From positions 62,001 to 126,000 of the forward strand of contig JAVBTT010000030.1 of the NCBI GenBank assembly GCA_031556035.1: DNA of 64,000 nt, written 5' to 3'. Below the pieces are notes generated by a model. The model saw nothing but the letters and a program-made list of their open reading frames with translations, did no database searches and was not told the DNA's origin. Of the stretch, positions 1-9,000 are shown in pieces. The translations under genes were made by a program, and so were the position numbers. The stretch's first letter is position 1. Each line of letters starts with the position of its first letter. The DNA comes from JAVBTT01 sp031556035 (lineage in GTDB: Bacteria; Bacillota; Clostridia; Oscillospirales; UBA929).

Positions 1-462
1 GGCATGAAGTTTACTCAGATGGGCATGTCCCAGGTGGACGCTCAGTTTATCGAGAGTCGGCAATTCTCCATTGAGGAAATCGCCCGCTTTACCGGCATCC
101 CGCTATACAAGTTGCAGTCCGGAAAGCAGTCTTACGAGTCAAACGAACAGCAAGGCATCGAATACGTCACCGACGTCCTCCGACCGACCGCGATTCAGTG
201 GGAGCAGGAGCTCACATATAAGCTTCTGATACCGGAGGAGCGGCGATCAATGTACTACCGGTTCAACCTTGCCGCCGAGATGCGCGGGGACGATAAGGCC
301 CGGTCGGAATACTACGAACGCATGGTTCGAAACGCCATATACAGCCCGAATGAGTGCCGGGCGCTGGAGGAGGAGAACGGCTACCCAAACGGCGAGAAGT
401 ACTATATGACCAAGAATTACGCCCCGATTGAAACCCTGGGAAAGGAGGGAGGGAATGGATAA
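1..462 (+). CDS. phage portal protein, C-terminal part
   Basis: This is the C-terminal 153 or so codons of an HK97-family portal protein, the dodecameric ring at the capsid vertex through which DNA is packaged and ejected. The frame is open from base 1, so the true start lies outside the window; the first methionine at base 4 is internal. The stretch with SIEEIARFTGIPLYKL and the later Tyr-rich segment with an acidic C-terminus are typical of the portal wing and C-terminal region. The stop overlaps the start of the next gene by 8 bases. The family call is made by recognition and agrees with the protease and capsid genes that follow. Confidence 0.85.
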   Translation, partial: GMKFTQMGMSQVDAQFIESRQFSIEEIARFTGIPLYKLQSGKQSYESNEQQGIEYVTDVLRPTAIQWEQELTYKLLIPEERRSMYYRFNLAAEMRGDDKARSEYYERMVRNAIYSPNECRALEEENGYPNGEKYYMTKNYAPIETLGKEGGNG

Positions 463-1129
463 ACGCTTTTGGAACTTTGTAAACGCCAAAACAGGATCGA
501 CCTTGACGATTGATGGCGAGATCGCCGCTTACGGGTGGTGGGGTGATGAGGTCACGCCCAAGCAGTTCCGCAAGGAGCTCGCGTCCTGCAAGGGCGACCT
601 GACGGTTTGGCTCAATTCCCCCGGCGGGGATGTGTTTGCCGGGAGTCAGATTTACACCATGCTTCGCGAGTACCCCGGAAAGGTCACAGTGAAGATCGAC
701 GGCCTGGCGGCCAGCGCCGCGTCCGTCATCGCGATGGCGGGGGCTGAAATCCTGATGTCGCCGACGGCCATGATGATGATTCACAATCCCTGGACTTACG
801 CGATTGGGGACGAGAGCGACATGGAGCGCAGCCGACAAGCGCTGGTTGCGTGCAAGGAGTCCATTTTGAACGCCTACGAGGCCAAGACGGGAATCGCACG
901 CGATACGCTGTCTGAGATGATGTCGGATCAGACGTGGATGCCGGTACAGCGAGCCGTGGAGCTGGGGTTTGCCGACGGAACGCTGTACCCGGAGGACGCC
1001 AAGCCAAAGGCGGCGACGGGTATGGTTTTCAACAGCATAATCCGCCCACAGGAGGAAAAACCGAACGAGCAGGAAGAGAGTGACACCCTGAACAAGCTAA
1101 AAAACGAAATAGCGCTACTAAGCCTGTGA
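455..1129 (+). CDS. ClpP-like prohead maturation protease
   Basis: A 224-residue serine protease of the ClpP/S14 fold, which in HK97-like phages trims the capsid scaffold during prohead maturation. The motif GLAAS gives the likely nucleophile Ser87, and MMMIHNP gives His110 at the spacing expected for ClpP. NSPGGDV near residue 54 matches the family's oxyanion/handle region. The charged C-terminal tail (about residues 185-224) is probably a linker. The ATG at 455 is chosen because AAAGGAGGG lies just upstream. An in-frame TTG at 428 has no ribosome site. It lies between portal and capsid genes, the standard position. Confidence 0.88.
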   Translation: MDKRFWNFVNAKTGSTLTIDGEIAAYGWWGDEVTPKQFRKELASCKGDLTVWLNSPGGDVFAGSQIYTMLREYPGKVTVKIDGLAASAASVIAMAGAEILMSPTAMMMIHNPWTYAIGDESDMERSRQALVACKESILNAYEAKTGIARDTLSEMMSDQTWMPVQRAVELGFADGTLYPEDAKPKAATGMVFNSIIRPQEEKPNEQEESDTLNKLKNEIALLSL

Positions 1130-1130
1130 G

Positions 1131-1149
1131 CCGCCGATGGCGGTTTTTT
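1131..1149 (+). terminator. short hairpin plus T6 between protease and capsid genes
   Basis: CCGCC-GAT-GGCGG is followed directly by six T residues. It could be a weak intrinsic terminator or an mRNA end that raises capsid message relative to upstream genes. The stem is only 5 bp, so partial read-through is likely. Confidence 0.45.
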
Positions 1150-1175
1150 AACGCCAAAAATTAAGGAGAGGTAAT

Positions 1176-2384
1176 ATGTACGAAAAAATCAAAGCCCTGC
1201 GTGCGCAACGCGCCGAGCTGATCAAGGCAGCTCAGGCGGCGCTTGAGGCAAGCGAAATCGAAAAGGCGGAGGAGATCAAGGGGAAGCTCGTGGCCCTGAA
1301 CAGGGAACTCGAGCTGGCGACCGACATCCTCAACGAGGCCGGGAAAACTCTCAAACCCATCGACAGTGACCGCGCCCCCGAGGACAATGCACCGAAGAAG
1401 GACGCAGGCAAGGGTGGAGTTCGGGCGTCGAATGAGTATATCACTACATTTATCAAGGCTCTGCGTTCAGGGCTAAGCGTAGACGATGCCTTTATGCGCG
1501 ATGAGTACGCGATCCTGCGCAACGCTATGACCGAGGGGGGCGGAACTCCGGTTGGCGCAGATGGCGGCTTCTTGGTACCGACCGATATCGACAACAGCAT
1601 TATCGAGCTCCGCCGCGCGTTTGTCGACCTTGCGTCCCTACTGACCATCGAGAATGTCAATACCCTCTCCGGGTGGAGGGTGCGCGAGAATGCCGCGAAC
1701 CTCGCCAAGTATGTTGTGCTGTCGGAGATGGGCACGATTCCCGAGGCCACAAGTCCGCAATTTATTCAGGTGCCGTATAAAATCAAGGACTACGGCGGCA
1801 TCATCCCCGCGTCGAACCAGCTGCTCGCCGACAGTGCGGTAAATGTTATCGCGTATCTGTCCAAGTGGATGGCCCGCATGGGAGTGAACACCAGCAACGG
1901 ACTGATATTGACCATGCTCGGAGCCATATCTGGATCGGTCTACGACGTCACCAAGGGTATCGGACCCCTCAAGACGGCGCTCAACAAGACCCTTGATCCG
2001 GTGTTTTCACTAAACGCGACGATCTTGACCAATCAAAGCGGACTTGATGTGCTGGATCAGATGAAGGACACCACCGGACGCCCACTCCTTCAGCCGGATG
2101 TTGTGGACAGGACAACGTACCGCGCCTTGGGCAGACGGATTGTGGTTGCGCCGGACTCTGTTGTGCCCAACGCCACCGGCACCGGCAAGCCTGCGCCCAT
2201 GTACATCGGTGATTTCAAGTCGTTCGCGACTGAGTTTCGTAGGCAGCCTCTTGAGCTGGCGTCGACCAATGTTGGGGCGGGGGCGTTTGAGACTAACGCG
2301 ACCAAGTTCCGCGCGATCCAGCGCATGGACCTTGTTTCCGTGGACAGTGCGTCTGTTGTTAAGCTGACCATCGCGACCGAATAG
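1176..2384 (+). CDS. HK97-type major capsid protein
   Basis: A 402-residue major capsid protein that forms the icosahedral shell. Residues 1-75 are charged and helical with heptad-like spacing, as in the delta (scaffold) domain that the protease removes. The mature part begins around residue 85. It contains the GGGTPVGADGGFLVPTD segment and the IPASNQLLADS segment typical of the family's N-arm and A-domain. AAGGAGAGG lies 6 bases before the ATG. It follows the prohead protease and precedes the connector genes. Confidence 0.92.
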   Translation: MYEKIKALRAQRAELIKAAQAALEASEIEKAEEIKGKLVALNRELELATDILNEAGKTLKPIDSDRAPEDNAPKKDAGKGGVRASNEYITTFIKALRSGLSVDDAFMRDEYAILRNAMTEGGGTPVGADGGFLVPTDIDNSIIELRRAFVDLASLLTIENVNTLSGWRVRENAANLAKYVVLSEMGTIPEATSPQFIQVPYKIKDYGGIIPASNQLLADSAVNVIAYLSKWMARMGVNTSNGLILTMLGAISGSVYDVTKGIGPLKTALNKTLDPVFSLNATILTNQSGLDVLDQMKDTTGRPLLQPDVVDRTTYRALGRRIVVAPDSVVPNATGTGKPAPMYIGDFKSFATEFRRQPLELASTNVGAGAFETNATKFRAIQRMDLVSVDSASVVKLTIATE

Positions 2385-2395
2385 GAGGTGTGAGC

Positions 2396-2668
2396 ATGGC
2401 CTCGGTTGAAGGGCTGCGCGAGTATGTCCGCGAAGACGAGGACTCCGACAGTGAGCTCACTCCGTTTTTGGAGGCGGCCATGCTTTACGCGGAAGGGGCG
2501 GGCGTAGAGCGGGACGACGAATCCCCGCTCTACGATTTGCTTGTTTACATGATAGCCGGGCACTGGTACGACAATCGCGGAATCGTGTCCTTCTCCACCG
2601 CTCAGGGCAAGACCGAAATCCCCGTCGCGGCCACCGCCCTTATCTTGCAGATGCGGGAGGATGGGTGA
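2396..2668 (+). CDS. head-tail connector protein (gp6-like)
   Basis: A 90-residue, mostly helical, acidic protein in the position of HK97 gp6 / SPP1 gp15, the adaptor ring that binds the portal after packaging. The features seen are the short size, the start SVEGLREYVREDEDSDSE, and the segment LLVYMIAGHWYDNRG, which matches the family's LTLMLVGHWYENRE-type helix. AGGAGGT at 2384-2389 favours the ATG at 2396. The GTG at 2390 would touch the ribosome site. Confidence 0.8.
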   Translation: MASVEGLREYVREDEDSDSELTPFLEAAMLYAEGAGVERDDESPLYDLLVYMIAGHWYDNRGIVSFSTAQGKTEIPVAATALILQMREDG

Positions 2669-3036
2669 TGTTCAACAACGCCGGTGAGCTGCGCACCAAA
2701 ATACGCATACAGGCCTATGTCCCCCACCGTCCCGCCGGAAGCTTGCAGCCCGTTCGCGCTTGGGCGGATATTGGCAACGAATCGCCCGGCGATCCTCCGA
2801 GAATGCGCCGCTGCAAGTGGCAAAACATTCACGGCTCAGAGGTATGGGAGGCGGATAAGGTTCTGGCCGAGTCCGGGGCCACCCTCATGGTGCGCCATGA
2901 CCCCCGCATTGATGCGGCGTGCCGAATACTCAAAATGGGCGACGCCCGACCCTATGAGATCGTGTCCGTCGACAACGTTTTTGACCGTGGGGCGTACATG
3001 GAGATCAAGGTGAGGAGGGCGGTTGCGGGTGACTGA
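2665..3036 (+). CDS. head closure / head-tail adaptor protein
   Basis: A 123-residue protein resembling the SPP1 gp16 / PF05521 head-tail adaptor, which plugs the connector to hold DNA in the filled head. Its start GTG-ATG at 2665 overlaps the preceding stop. The segment IRIQAYVPHR near the N-terminus, the KWQNIHGSEVWEA stretch and the closing YEIVSVDNVFDRGAYMEI are consistent with the small beta-barrel family. The call rests partly on gene order. Confidence 0.7.
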   Translation: MMFNNAGELRTKIRIQAYVPHRPAGSLQPVRAWADIGNESPGDPPRMRRCKWQNIHGSEVWEADKVLAESGATLMVRHDPRIDAACRILKMGDARPYEIVSVDNVFDRGAYMEIKVRRAVAGD

Positions 3037-3379
3037 TATACGCAAGATCACACAGGCCGCCCTTGACGCGCTCCCGATCTACTCCGGCGCGGAAAGGCAT
3101 GTCGGCCAAGACATCCCGGACGAGTACATAATTTACTCGCTGGGGTATTCACGCAAGGCCAATTACGCGGACAACCGCGCCACCGCCCGGACGTTTCAGG
3201 TGGACGTCAGCTACTTCACCCGCGACGTTGAGACCAAGGCGGCCAGAACCGAGGAGATCATTTCCGCGATGGAGGCTGCCGGGTTCCGGACGATCAACGC
3301 GGGCATGGATATCGCCGCCGATGTGGGAGCAATGCATTCCGGCGTAGCCATGGAATTTTCATACTGGGGGTGGGGCTGA
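3029..3379 (+). CDS. putative tail terminator / tail completion protein
   Basis: A 116-residue protein of the neck module. Alternating strands and helices, with FQVDVSYFTRDVETKAA followed by an amphipathic helix (EEIISAMEAAGF), resemble tail-terminator proteins that cap the tail tube. I have no strong motif, so the role comes mainly from position between head closure and major tail genes. It comes before, rather than after, the gp10-like gene. The GTG at 3029 has GGAGG ten bases upstream. A TTG at 3023 is the alternative start. Confidence 0.5.
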   Translation: MTDIRKITQAALDALPIYSGAERHVGQDIPDEYIIYSLGYSRKANYADNRATARTFQVDVSYFTRDVETKAARTEEIISAMEAAGFRTINAGMDIAADVGAMHSGVAMEFSYWGWG

Positions 3380-3771
3380 TGGGTTGGCGCGAAGAGAGCA
3401 TAAAGGTCTCTCCGGAGAATTTGGGTGCTACGATACGGGAAATGCTCGCCGACGTGCAAAAGGAGGTGGAGCGGGCCGTTGAAAAGGCAATCAAGGCATA
3501 TGTTGACGAAGATTTGATTCCAGAACTTCAGCGTCGCTCTCCCCGACGCGCTACCGGAACAGAGCACTACGCGGACGGGTGGACTTCAAGGAAAGAGGGA
3601 CTGTACCGGATTGTGCACAACTCCATGAAACCCTGGCTCACGCACTTGCTGGAGTTCGGCCACATCGACCACGACACGGGGGTGCTTGTTGCAAAATACC
3701 CACACATCCGAGCCGCCTACGAGGCGACCATAAATAAACTTGAGGCCCGCGTTCTAGCGGCGCTCAGCTAA
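3379..3771 (+). CDS. HK97 gp10-like neck/tail protein
   Basis: A 130-residue protein matching the HK97 gp10 family. An N-terminal amphipathic helix (about residues 18-50) is followed by an ELQRRSPRRATGTEHYADGW motif, a beta hairpin (YRIVHNSMKPWLTHLLEFG) and a C-terminal helix. The segment LLEFGH(I) is characteristic. It acts at the head-tail joint. The ATG at 3379 overlaps the preceding TGA, so translation is probably coupled. Confidence 0.75.
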   Translation: MGWREESIKVSPENLGATIREMLADVQKEVERAVEKAIKAYVDEDLIPELQRRSPRRATGTEHYADGWTSRKEGLYRIVHNSMKPWLTHLLEFGHIDHDTGVLVAKYPHIRAAYEATINKLEARVLAALS

Positions 3772-3781
3772 GGAGGACAAT

Positions 3782-4387
3782 ATGAAGAAACCCGCCGCAT
3801 ATCACGGCATACAGGGCGTAAGGATCGCCCTTAAAGCTACCGATGGCTACGCCGCGCCTGTCGAAATGGAATACGCGCGGCATCTGAATCTCAATAAGCA
3901 GCTCACCGTCACCGACCGATACGCCGACAACCGCAAAATCCTCGCTGTGCCTTCTGACAAGGGGTATGACGGGGAGATGGCGACCACGGCCCAGGATATT
4001 GATCTCGAAAAGTCCCTTGGATACCTCATTGAGGGCGACGAGGGGCTGATGGATGTCAGCGTGACCTACTTCCCCCGCCTCGCGATATATTACGAGGTGA
4101 CTCTGAACTACGAGGACGCACCGGCGGAAACAGTTAAGGTGTGGCTGCTCAACGCGGAAGTTCGCAAGGGGAACATCGCCAACCAGACGGATGAGGAGAA
4201 TCTCAACCTCGGGGACTATGTATATCCGATCATGGTATACGGCGATTCGGTTCTCAACGCAGAGGGTGAGGAATGGCGCGATACCAAGGGAAACAAAAAG
4301 CGCTGTTTCTTGGTATATGCGTTCCCGGGTGATCCCAACTATGAGGGGTTTGAGGATCAGGCGCCTACGGCGGGCGTCTCTGCGTGA
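3782..4387 (+). CDS. major tail protein
   Basis: A 201-residue tail tube protein of the phi13/TP901-1-like kind, which polymerises as stacked hexamers around the tape measure. It opens with a short basic stretch and a strand-rich region and contains the loop region DKGYDGEMATTAQDID. It ends with a Gly/Pro-rich segment (FPGDPNYEGFEDQAP) common to this family. A strong AGGAGGA site precedes the ATG. It is followed directly by the tail assembly chaperone gene, with the stop overlapping the next start. Confidence 0.8.
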   Translation: MKKPAAYHGIQGVRIALKATDGYAAPVEMEYARHLNLNKQLTVTDRYADNRKILAVPSDKGYDGEMATTAQDIDLEKSLGYLIEGDEGLMDVSVTYFPRLAIYYEVTLNYEDAPAETVKVWLLNAEVRKGNIANQTDEENLNLGDYVYPIMVYGDSVLNAEGEEWRDTKGNKKRCFLVYAFPGDPNYEGFEDQAPTAGVSA

Positions 4388-4878
4388 TTCCCCTGACGGT
4401 CGGGGGCGTTCGGTATGATCTGGACGCCTCCGCCATGTCGGCGATTCGCTACAGATCGAAGCGGGGCAAGTCCGCAATCGGCGAGATCGTCAGCGCCGAG
4501 GGCGACATGCTCCCCCTGCTTATCCGCATCACCTACGAGATGATCTCGGGCGAGAAACCGGATATGCGCACTTACGCCTATGCGGCCCGCAGGGAAGAGG
4601 GCTTTTACGACGCCGCGCTTGGAGCCGTGCTCGAGATGATAAAGGCCGATCCTCTCGCCAAGCCTCAGGGGGGCAAGAGCAAGGACGCGTTTGACGAGTT
4701 CGATCTTCTCGCGGCATATGGGCGCTCCGGGCTGCCGGGGTGCCTGCTGTACGAACTTCCGATCCTCCACATCGTTTCGATTCTGAATCGGATGAACCCC
4801 ACAGAGCCGACAAAGCGGCTGATGACAAATGACGAAGTCGTTGCGATGTACCCAAGGCGCGGGAAGCCAAAAGGTTGA
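4384..4878 (+). CDS. tail assembly chaperone, single continuous frame
   Basis: A 164-residue protein in the slot between major tail protein and tape measure, where siphophages encode chaperones that load the tape measure during tail assembly. Residues 1-90 look like the usual first product (VGGVRYDLDASAMSAIRYR, then helices). Residues 105-150 (FDLLAAYGRSGLPGCLLYELP) resemble the second domain that many phages reach only by a programmed frameshift. Here both are in one frame. The GTG at 4384 overlaps the upstream TGA. The function comes from position plus the fold pattern. Confidence 0.65.
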   Translation: MIPLTVGGVRYDLDASAMSAIRYRSKRGKSAIGEIVSAEGDMLPLLIRITYEMISGEKPDMRTYAYAARREEGFYDAALGAVLEMIKADPLAKPQGGKSKDAFDEFDLLAAYGRSGLPGCLLYELPILHIVSILNRMNPTEPTKRLMTNDEVVAMYPRRGKPKG

Positions 4879-4882
4879 TGTG

Positions 4883-4909
4883 AGCCGCTTGTGAAACGGG
4901 CGGCTTTGT
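4883..4909 (+). terminator. possible weak terminator before the tape measure gene
   Basis: AGCCGC and GCGGCT can pair around an 11-base loop and are followed by a T-rich tail (TTGTTGTG). The stem is short and the T-tract is interrupted. It may only modulate tape measure expression. Confidence 0.3.
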
Positions 4910-4930
4910 TGTGTCCGAAAGGTGGTAGAT

Positions 4931-7900
4931 ATGGCTCTCGACAAGAAAACACGCGGACTGACAATCGAAGTCGGGGGCGACGTCGCGCCTCTCGGAAAGT
5001 CGTTTGACGATGCGAGCATAAAGTCCAGGAACCTTACCGCCCAGGTGTCCTCCCTGCAAAAGACCATCAAAGCGATGCCCACGATGGAGAACTTTAGGCA
5101 GGGGCAGGAGACGGCTAAAAAGGCTGTCGAAGCTACCGCCGAAAAGGTGAACATCCTCAAGCAGGGCCTCGAAAAGCTAAAAAATGAGCCCTCTGGGAAG
5201 AAAACCGAGGAGAGCATTGAGCGCATCAAGACCGAGCTCGCTAAAGCCGAGGCGGAGGCCGCAAAGGCTGTAAAAGAGCTCAAGAAAATGCAGCAAATGC
5301 GCATGGATGAGCTCGCCAAACAGATCAACGGTATCGGCAAGAGCCTTGAGGATATGGGCCACAAGCTTGTGCCGGTTTCCGCCGGGCTGACTGCGGCTTT
5401 TGTCGGGGCGACCAAAGCCGCGATCGACATGGAGTCCGCGATGGCGGGCGTGGACAAGACGACCGACCTGACCACCGAAGAGCTCGCGGCGATGAAGCAG
5501 GAATTTATCGACATGTCGAAGAATATTCCTGTGGCCGCGACCGAGCTTGCCAACATCGCGGAAAATGCTGGGCAACTTGGCATCCTAAAGGAGAATATAG
5601 TCGGTTTCACCCGCACGATGGCCGACCTCGGGGCTACAACCAACCTTGCGGGCGAGGAGGCCGCGCAGACCGCCGCCAAATTCGCGAATGTGACCCAGAT
5701 GTCCCAGGGAGACTTTGACCGCCTGGGATCCACCGTAGTTGATCTCGGCAATAACGCCGCCACCACCGAGAAAGACATCATGGACATGGGCATGCGCATC
5801 GCGGCAGCGGGCACCCAGGCGGGCATGACCGAGGCGCAGATACTCGGCATTGCGTCAGCGGCGTCTTCCCTTGGACTCGTGGCGGAGGCGGGCGGCACCG
5901 CGTTCTCCAAGTCGATCAACGCAATCAATGTCGCCGTCCAAACCGGCAGCGAGGATTTGGAGGCGTACGCCAAGACAGCCGGGATGACTGCCGAGCAGTT
6001 CAAGGCTGCGTGGCAGTCCGACGCTGCGGGCGCGTTCACGGAATTTATCAAGGGGCTCGACAGCGCCTCCAAAAGCGCCATTGTGTCGCTGGATGAGCTG
6101 GGCTTTGACGCGGAGCGCCAGCGTGATGCTCTCGCGAGGGCTGCGATATCCGGGGATTTGTTTCGAGAGTCGATTGAGCGCGGCACTAAGGCGTGGGAGG
6201 AGAATACCGCCCTTGCGGCGGAGGCGTCCAAGCGCTACGAGACCACCGAGTCTCAGCTCACTATGCTCAAAAACCGCGTCGTTGAAATCGCCATACAGCT
6301 CGGCGATATGCTGCTGCCTACCATCCGGAGCATTGTTGAGGCTGGCGGGAACGTGGTCGAGTGGTTTGCAAAGCTTGACAAGGGCACAAAGGCGACCGTC
6401 CTCCAGGTCGCGGCGCTGGTGGCCGGGCTCGGCCCTATGCTTTTGCTGCTGGGCAAGGGAGCAACGTCGATAGGGTCGTTCGTTTCCGCTCTCGGGGCGA
6501 TGAAAGCGGCCACCACGGCAGCCGCTAAGGCACAGGCGGCGCTCAACGCGGCCACGGCAGCCTTCTCAGCGGTGGCTATCGTCGGAGCCATCGTCGGCCT
6601 TGTCGCGGTAGTTGGCACGTTTGTTGGCGCGGCGGGAGATGCGAAGGATGAGACAGAGCAGCTTCGCAAAGAACTTGAAGAGACGACAAAAGCCCATGAG
6701 GATGCTGTAAAGTCGATCAACGACGCCGCCTCAGCGCAGCAGAGCGAAATCGATCGCATAAATGACCTCATCCCCCGCATTCAGGAACTGAATGACAAGG
6801 GGCTCAGTCGCACCAACGAGGAACAGTCGGAGCTCAACTATCTTGTCGAGACGGCAAACGGCATCATTCCGGGCTTGATCGGAAATATCGACGACCTCAC
6901 CGGCAAGTATAATCTCAACACCACAGCCATTTACAACAACGTAGAGGCGCTAAAGAAGAAGTACGAGCTTGAAGCCAACGAAAATATCATAAGGGCGAAC
7001 TACGCGCGTATTGCAGAACTGAAAAGACAACAGGACGAGCTTGTCGCGGCCTACGGAGACGCAGACGCTAAAATAAAAAGTATTGTTGGCAACGCAAAGG
7101 ACATTGTGCTTGCTCTCGGGCCCAACGACACGCAGCTATATAAAAACTGGAAAGCCTACGGGACAACCCTTGAGGATGTTAGGGGGGAGCTCAGCAAACT
7201 CCAAGGCGAAAATGACAAGCTTATCGATTCTAACTCTGACCTATACGGCCAAATGGAAGGGCTTGCGGGCGGGACGAAAAAGGCCGAGATATCCACGAAG
7301 GAGCTTTCAGGCTCCACGTCCCAGTCCGCGTATAACGCCGAGGACAATGCCAAGGCGATATCCACCCTCTCCGGCGATCTCGAAAAGGCCGCGAAATCCT
7401 ATTATGACGTCGCCGACGCTGAGAAGTTCAGCGCATCGGGCGCGGCGGCCCTGCTCACGGAATACCAGGGGCTCCTAGCGGCCAACCCTCAGTTGCTCGC
7501 GCAGCACGCCGACCTCTACGCCGCGCTATCGGACGAAAACACCCTCCAGGAGAACTCGGCGGAAATCGCCAAGGCGATCTTCAACATAAATCGTCAACTG
7601 CTCGCAGACCAGCTGACCGACCAAAGAAATGCGCTTAACGAGAAGATCAAAACGCTTGAGGCGGAGCGCGAGGCGGCCATAAGCACTTACTCTGAGATTG
7701 GCGGGGCTGCCGCCATGGCGTATGCAATAGCGGCATCTGGCGCAGTCAATGACGCCAAAGCTCAAGCGGACAACCTGTCGAAGATGATAGACGGCCTCAA
7801 AAAAACCGATCTTGGTGCATACAAGCCAAAAGTCGGGGGCTCCGGGAAAAAATCGGGCTCAAGCGATTCGAAGACCAAGGAAAAAACCCCGGAAGAGATT

Positions 7901-8989
7901 GCCTTACAAGACTATAAAGACGGCGTCAAGGCTCTTGAGCACGAGAAGGCCATGTCTGAGCTTTCCAAAGAGGAGGCCGAGGCCGAGTATCGTGAGAAGG
8001 AAAAGGCGCTGCGCGAGCTATATCTAAACGGCGATCTTGACCTGCACCGGGACGCCTACTGGAAGTCGCTTGAGGCCGAGAAGAAACACCTTGACGACAA
8101 GGACGAGATTCGCCGGAAGGCGGAGGAGGACGAGGCTGAGGCTAGAAAACAGGCCGCCTTTGACGACCTGAAATTTGAGCGCGACGTCGAGATCATCTCC
8201 GAGGGCGAATATTACGCAAATCTGGCCGCGCTGCGGGATGAATACCTGGATGAGAACTCCAAGGAATGGCGCTCCGCAACCAAGGAGATTTACGACTACC
8301 TGAACCGCCAGCAGCAGGAGGCGCTTAAATCCGAGGAAGAAGCCCTCAAGACTCACAACGACAGGATCAAGAGCCTTGCCCAGGAGCGGGTTGCCGCAAT
8401 CAACGCCCTTATTGCCGCCGAGGAGAAGCGCGTAAAGACCGAAGTGGAGGGTATCGACGCGCTGATTCAAAAGCGCCGGGAGTTGCGAGAAGACGAGGAA
8501 AACGAGGATAAAGTAGCTCGGGCAAAGAAAAGACTCGATGCGGCGATGGCGGAGTTGGCCTTCGCGAGGGATAAGAATGACGCAATCGGTAAAGCTCAGG
8601 AGGCTATGAGGGCGCAGACGGCCTATGACGCCGCGCTTAAAGGTGCGGAGGACACGCTCTTTTACCGCCAGATGGAGGCGCAGAAGGCGTCACTGCGCCA
8701 AGGACTCGAAGACTTCAAGGAGCGGGCCCAGTACGACATCGACAACGCAGACCTGTGGGCGGCAAGTAATGCCGGCCCCTCTATCTCTGCGGCTCAATAC
8801 TCGGCGAAGGCTACGACGGACTCCCTCGCGGCGCTACTGCCGAAGCTGATACAAAGCATTATCAACACGACGGACAGCAGATCGTACAGCTCGCAGCTCA
8901 ACGTGTACCCGCAGGGCAACGTGACAAATTCACAGCTTTTAATGTTGGTGGAACAGCTGATGAAGCAGCTGGGGCAGATAGATATTTAG
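4931..8989 (+). CDS. tail tape measure protein
   Basis: A 1352-residue tape measure protein, which sets tail length and helps DNA enter the cell. Residues 20-135 are coiled coil. Residues about 150-470 match the tape-measure core domain (ITELANIAENAGQLGI-type segments and GMTEAQILGIASAASSLGL). Two hydrophobic segments follow near residues 495-525 and 545-575 (VAIVGAIVGLVAVVGTFVGA), likely membrane-interacting. The rest is long coiled coil rich in Lys/Glu/Ala up to about residue 1260, then a short C-terminal region. GAAAGGTGG lies upstream of the ATG at 4931. A GTG at 4922 would overlap it. Confidence 0.92.
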   Translation: MALDKKTRGLTIEVGGDVAPLGKSFDDASIKSRNLTAQVSSLQKTIKAMPTMENFRQGQETAKKAVEATAEKVNILKQGLEKLKNEPSGKKTEESIERIKTELAKAEAEAAKAVKELKKMQQMRMDELAKQINGIGKSLEDMGHKLVPVSAGLTAAFVGATKAAIDMESAMAGVDKTTDLTTEELAAMKQEFIDMSKNIPVAATELANIAENAGQLGILKENIVGFTRTMADLGATTNLAGEEAAQTAAKFANVTQMSQGDFDRLGSTVVDLGNNAATTEKDIMDMGMRIAAAGTQAGMTEAQILGIASAASSLGLVAEAGGTAFSKSINAINVAVQTGSEDLEAYAKTAGMTAEQFKAAWQSDAAGAFTEFIKGLDSASKSAIVSLDELGFDAERQRDALARAAISGDLFRESIERGTKAWEENTALAAEASKRYETTESQLTMLKNRVVEIAIQLGDMLLPTIRSIVEAGGNVVEWFAKLDKGTKATVLQVAALVAGLGPMLLLLGKGATSIGSFVSALGAMKAATTAAAKAQAALNAATAAFSAVAIVGAIVGLVAVVGTFVGAAGDAKDETEQLRKELEETTKAHEDAVKSINDAASAQQSEIDRINDLIPRIQELNDKGLSRTNEEQSELNYLVETANGIIPGLIGNIDDLTGKYNLNTTAIYNNVEALKKKYELEANENIIRANYARIAELKRQQDELVAAYGDADAKIKSIVGNAKDIVLALGPNDTQLYKNWKAYGTTLEDVRGELSKLQGENDKLIDSNSDLYGQMEGLAGGTKKAEISTKELSGSTSQSAYNAEDNAKAISTLSGDLEKAAKSYYDVADAEKFSASGAAALLTEYQGLLAANPQLLAQHADLYAALSDENTLQENSAEIAKAIFNINRQLLADQLTDQRNALNEKIKTLEAEREAAISTYSEIGGAAAMAYAIAASGAVNDAKAQADNLSKMIDGLKKTDLGAYKPKVGGSGKKSGSSDSKTKEKTPEEIALQDYKDGVKALEHEKAMSELSKEEAEAEYREKEKALRELYLNGDLDLHRDAYWKSLEAEKKHLDDKDEIRRKAEEDEAEARKQAAFDDLKFERDVEIISEGEYYANLAALRDEYLDENSKEWRSATKEIYDYLNRQQQEALKSEEEALKTHNDRIKSLAQERVAAINALIAAEEKRVKTEVEGIDALIQKRRELREDEENEDKVARAKKRLDAAMAELAFARDKNDAIGKAQEAMRAQTAYDAALKGAEDTLFYRQMEAQKASLRQGLEDFKERAQYDIDNADLWAASNAGPSISAAQYSAKATTDSLAALLPKLIQSIINTTDSRSYSSQLNVYPQGNVTNSQLLMLVEQLMKQLGQIDI

Positions 8990-9000
8990 GGGGTGGGCGA

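Noticed and set aside
4357..6231. 624-codon minus-strand frame opposite the tape measure gene
   Set aside because: Ser/Ala-rich shadow of the tape measure coding frame; it opposes the direction of all structural genes and has no recognisable content.
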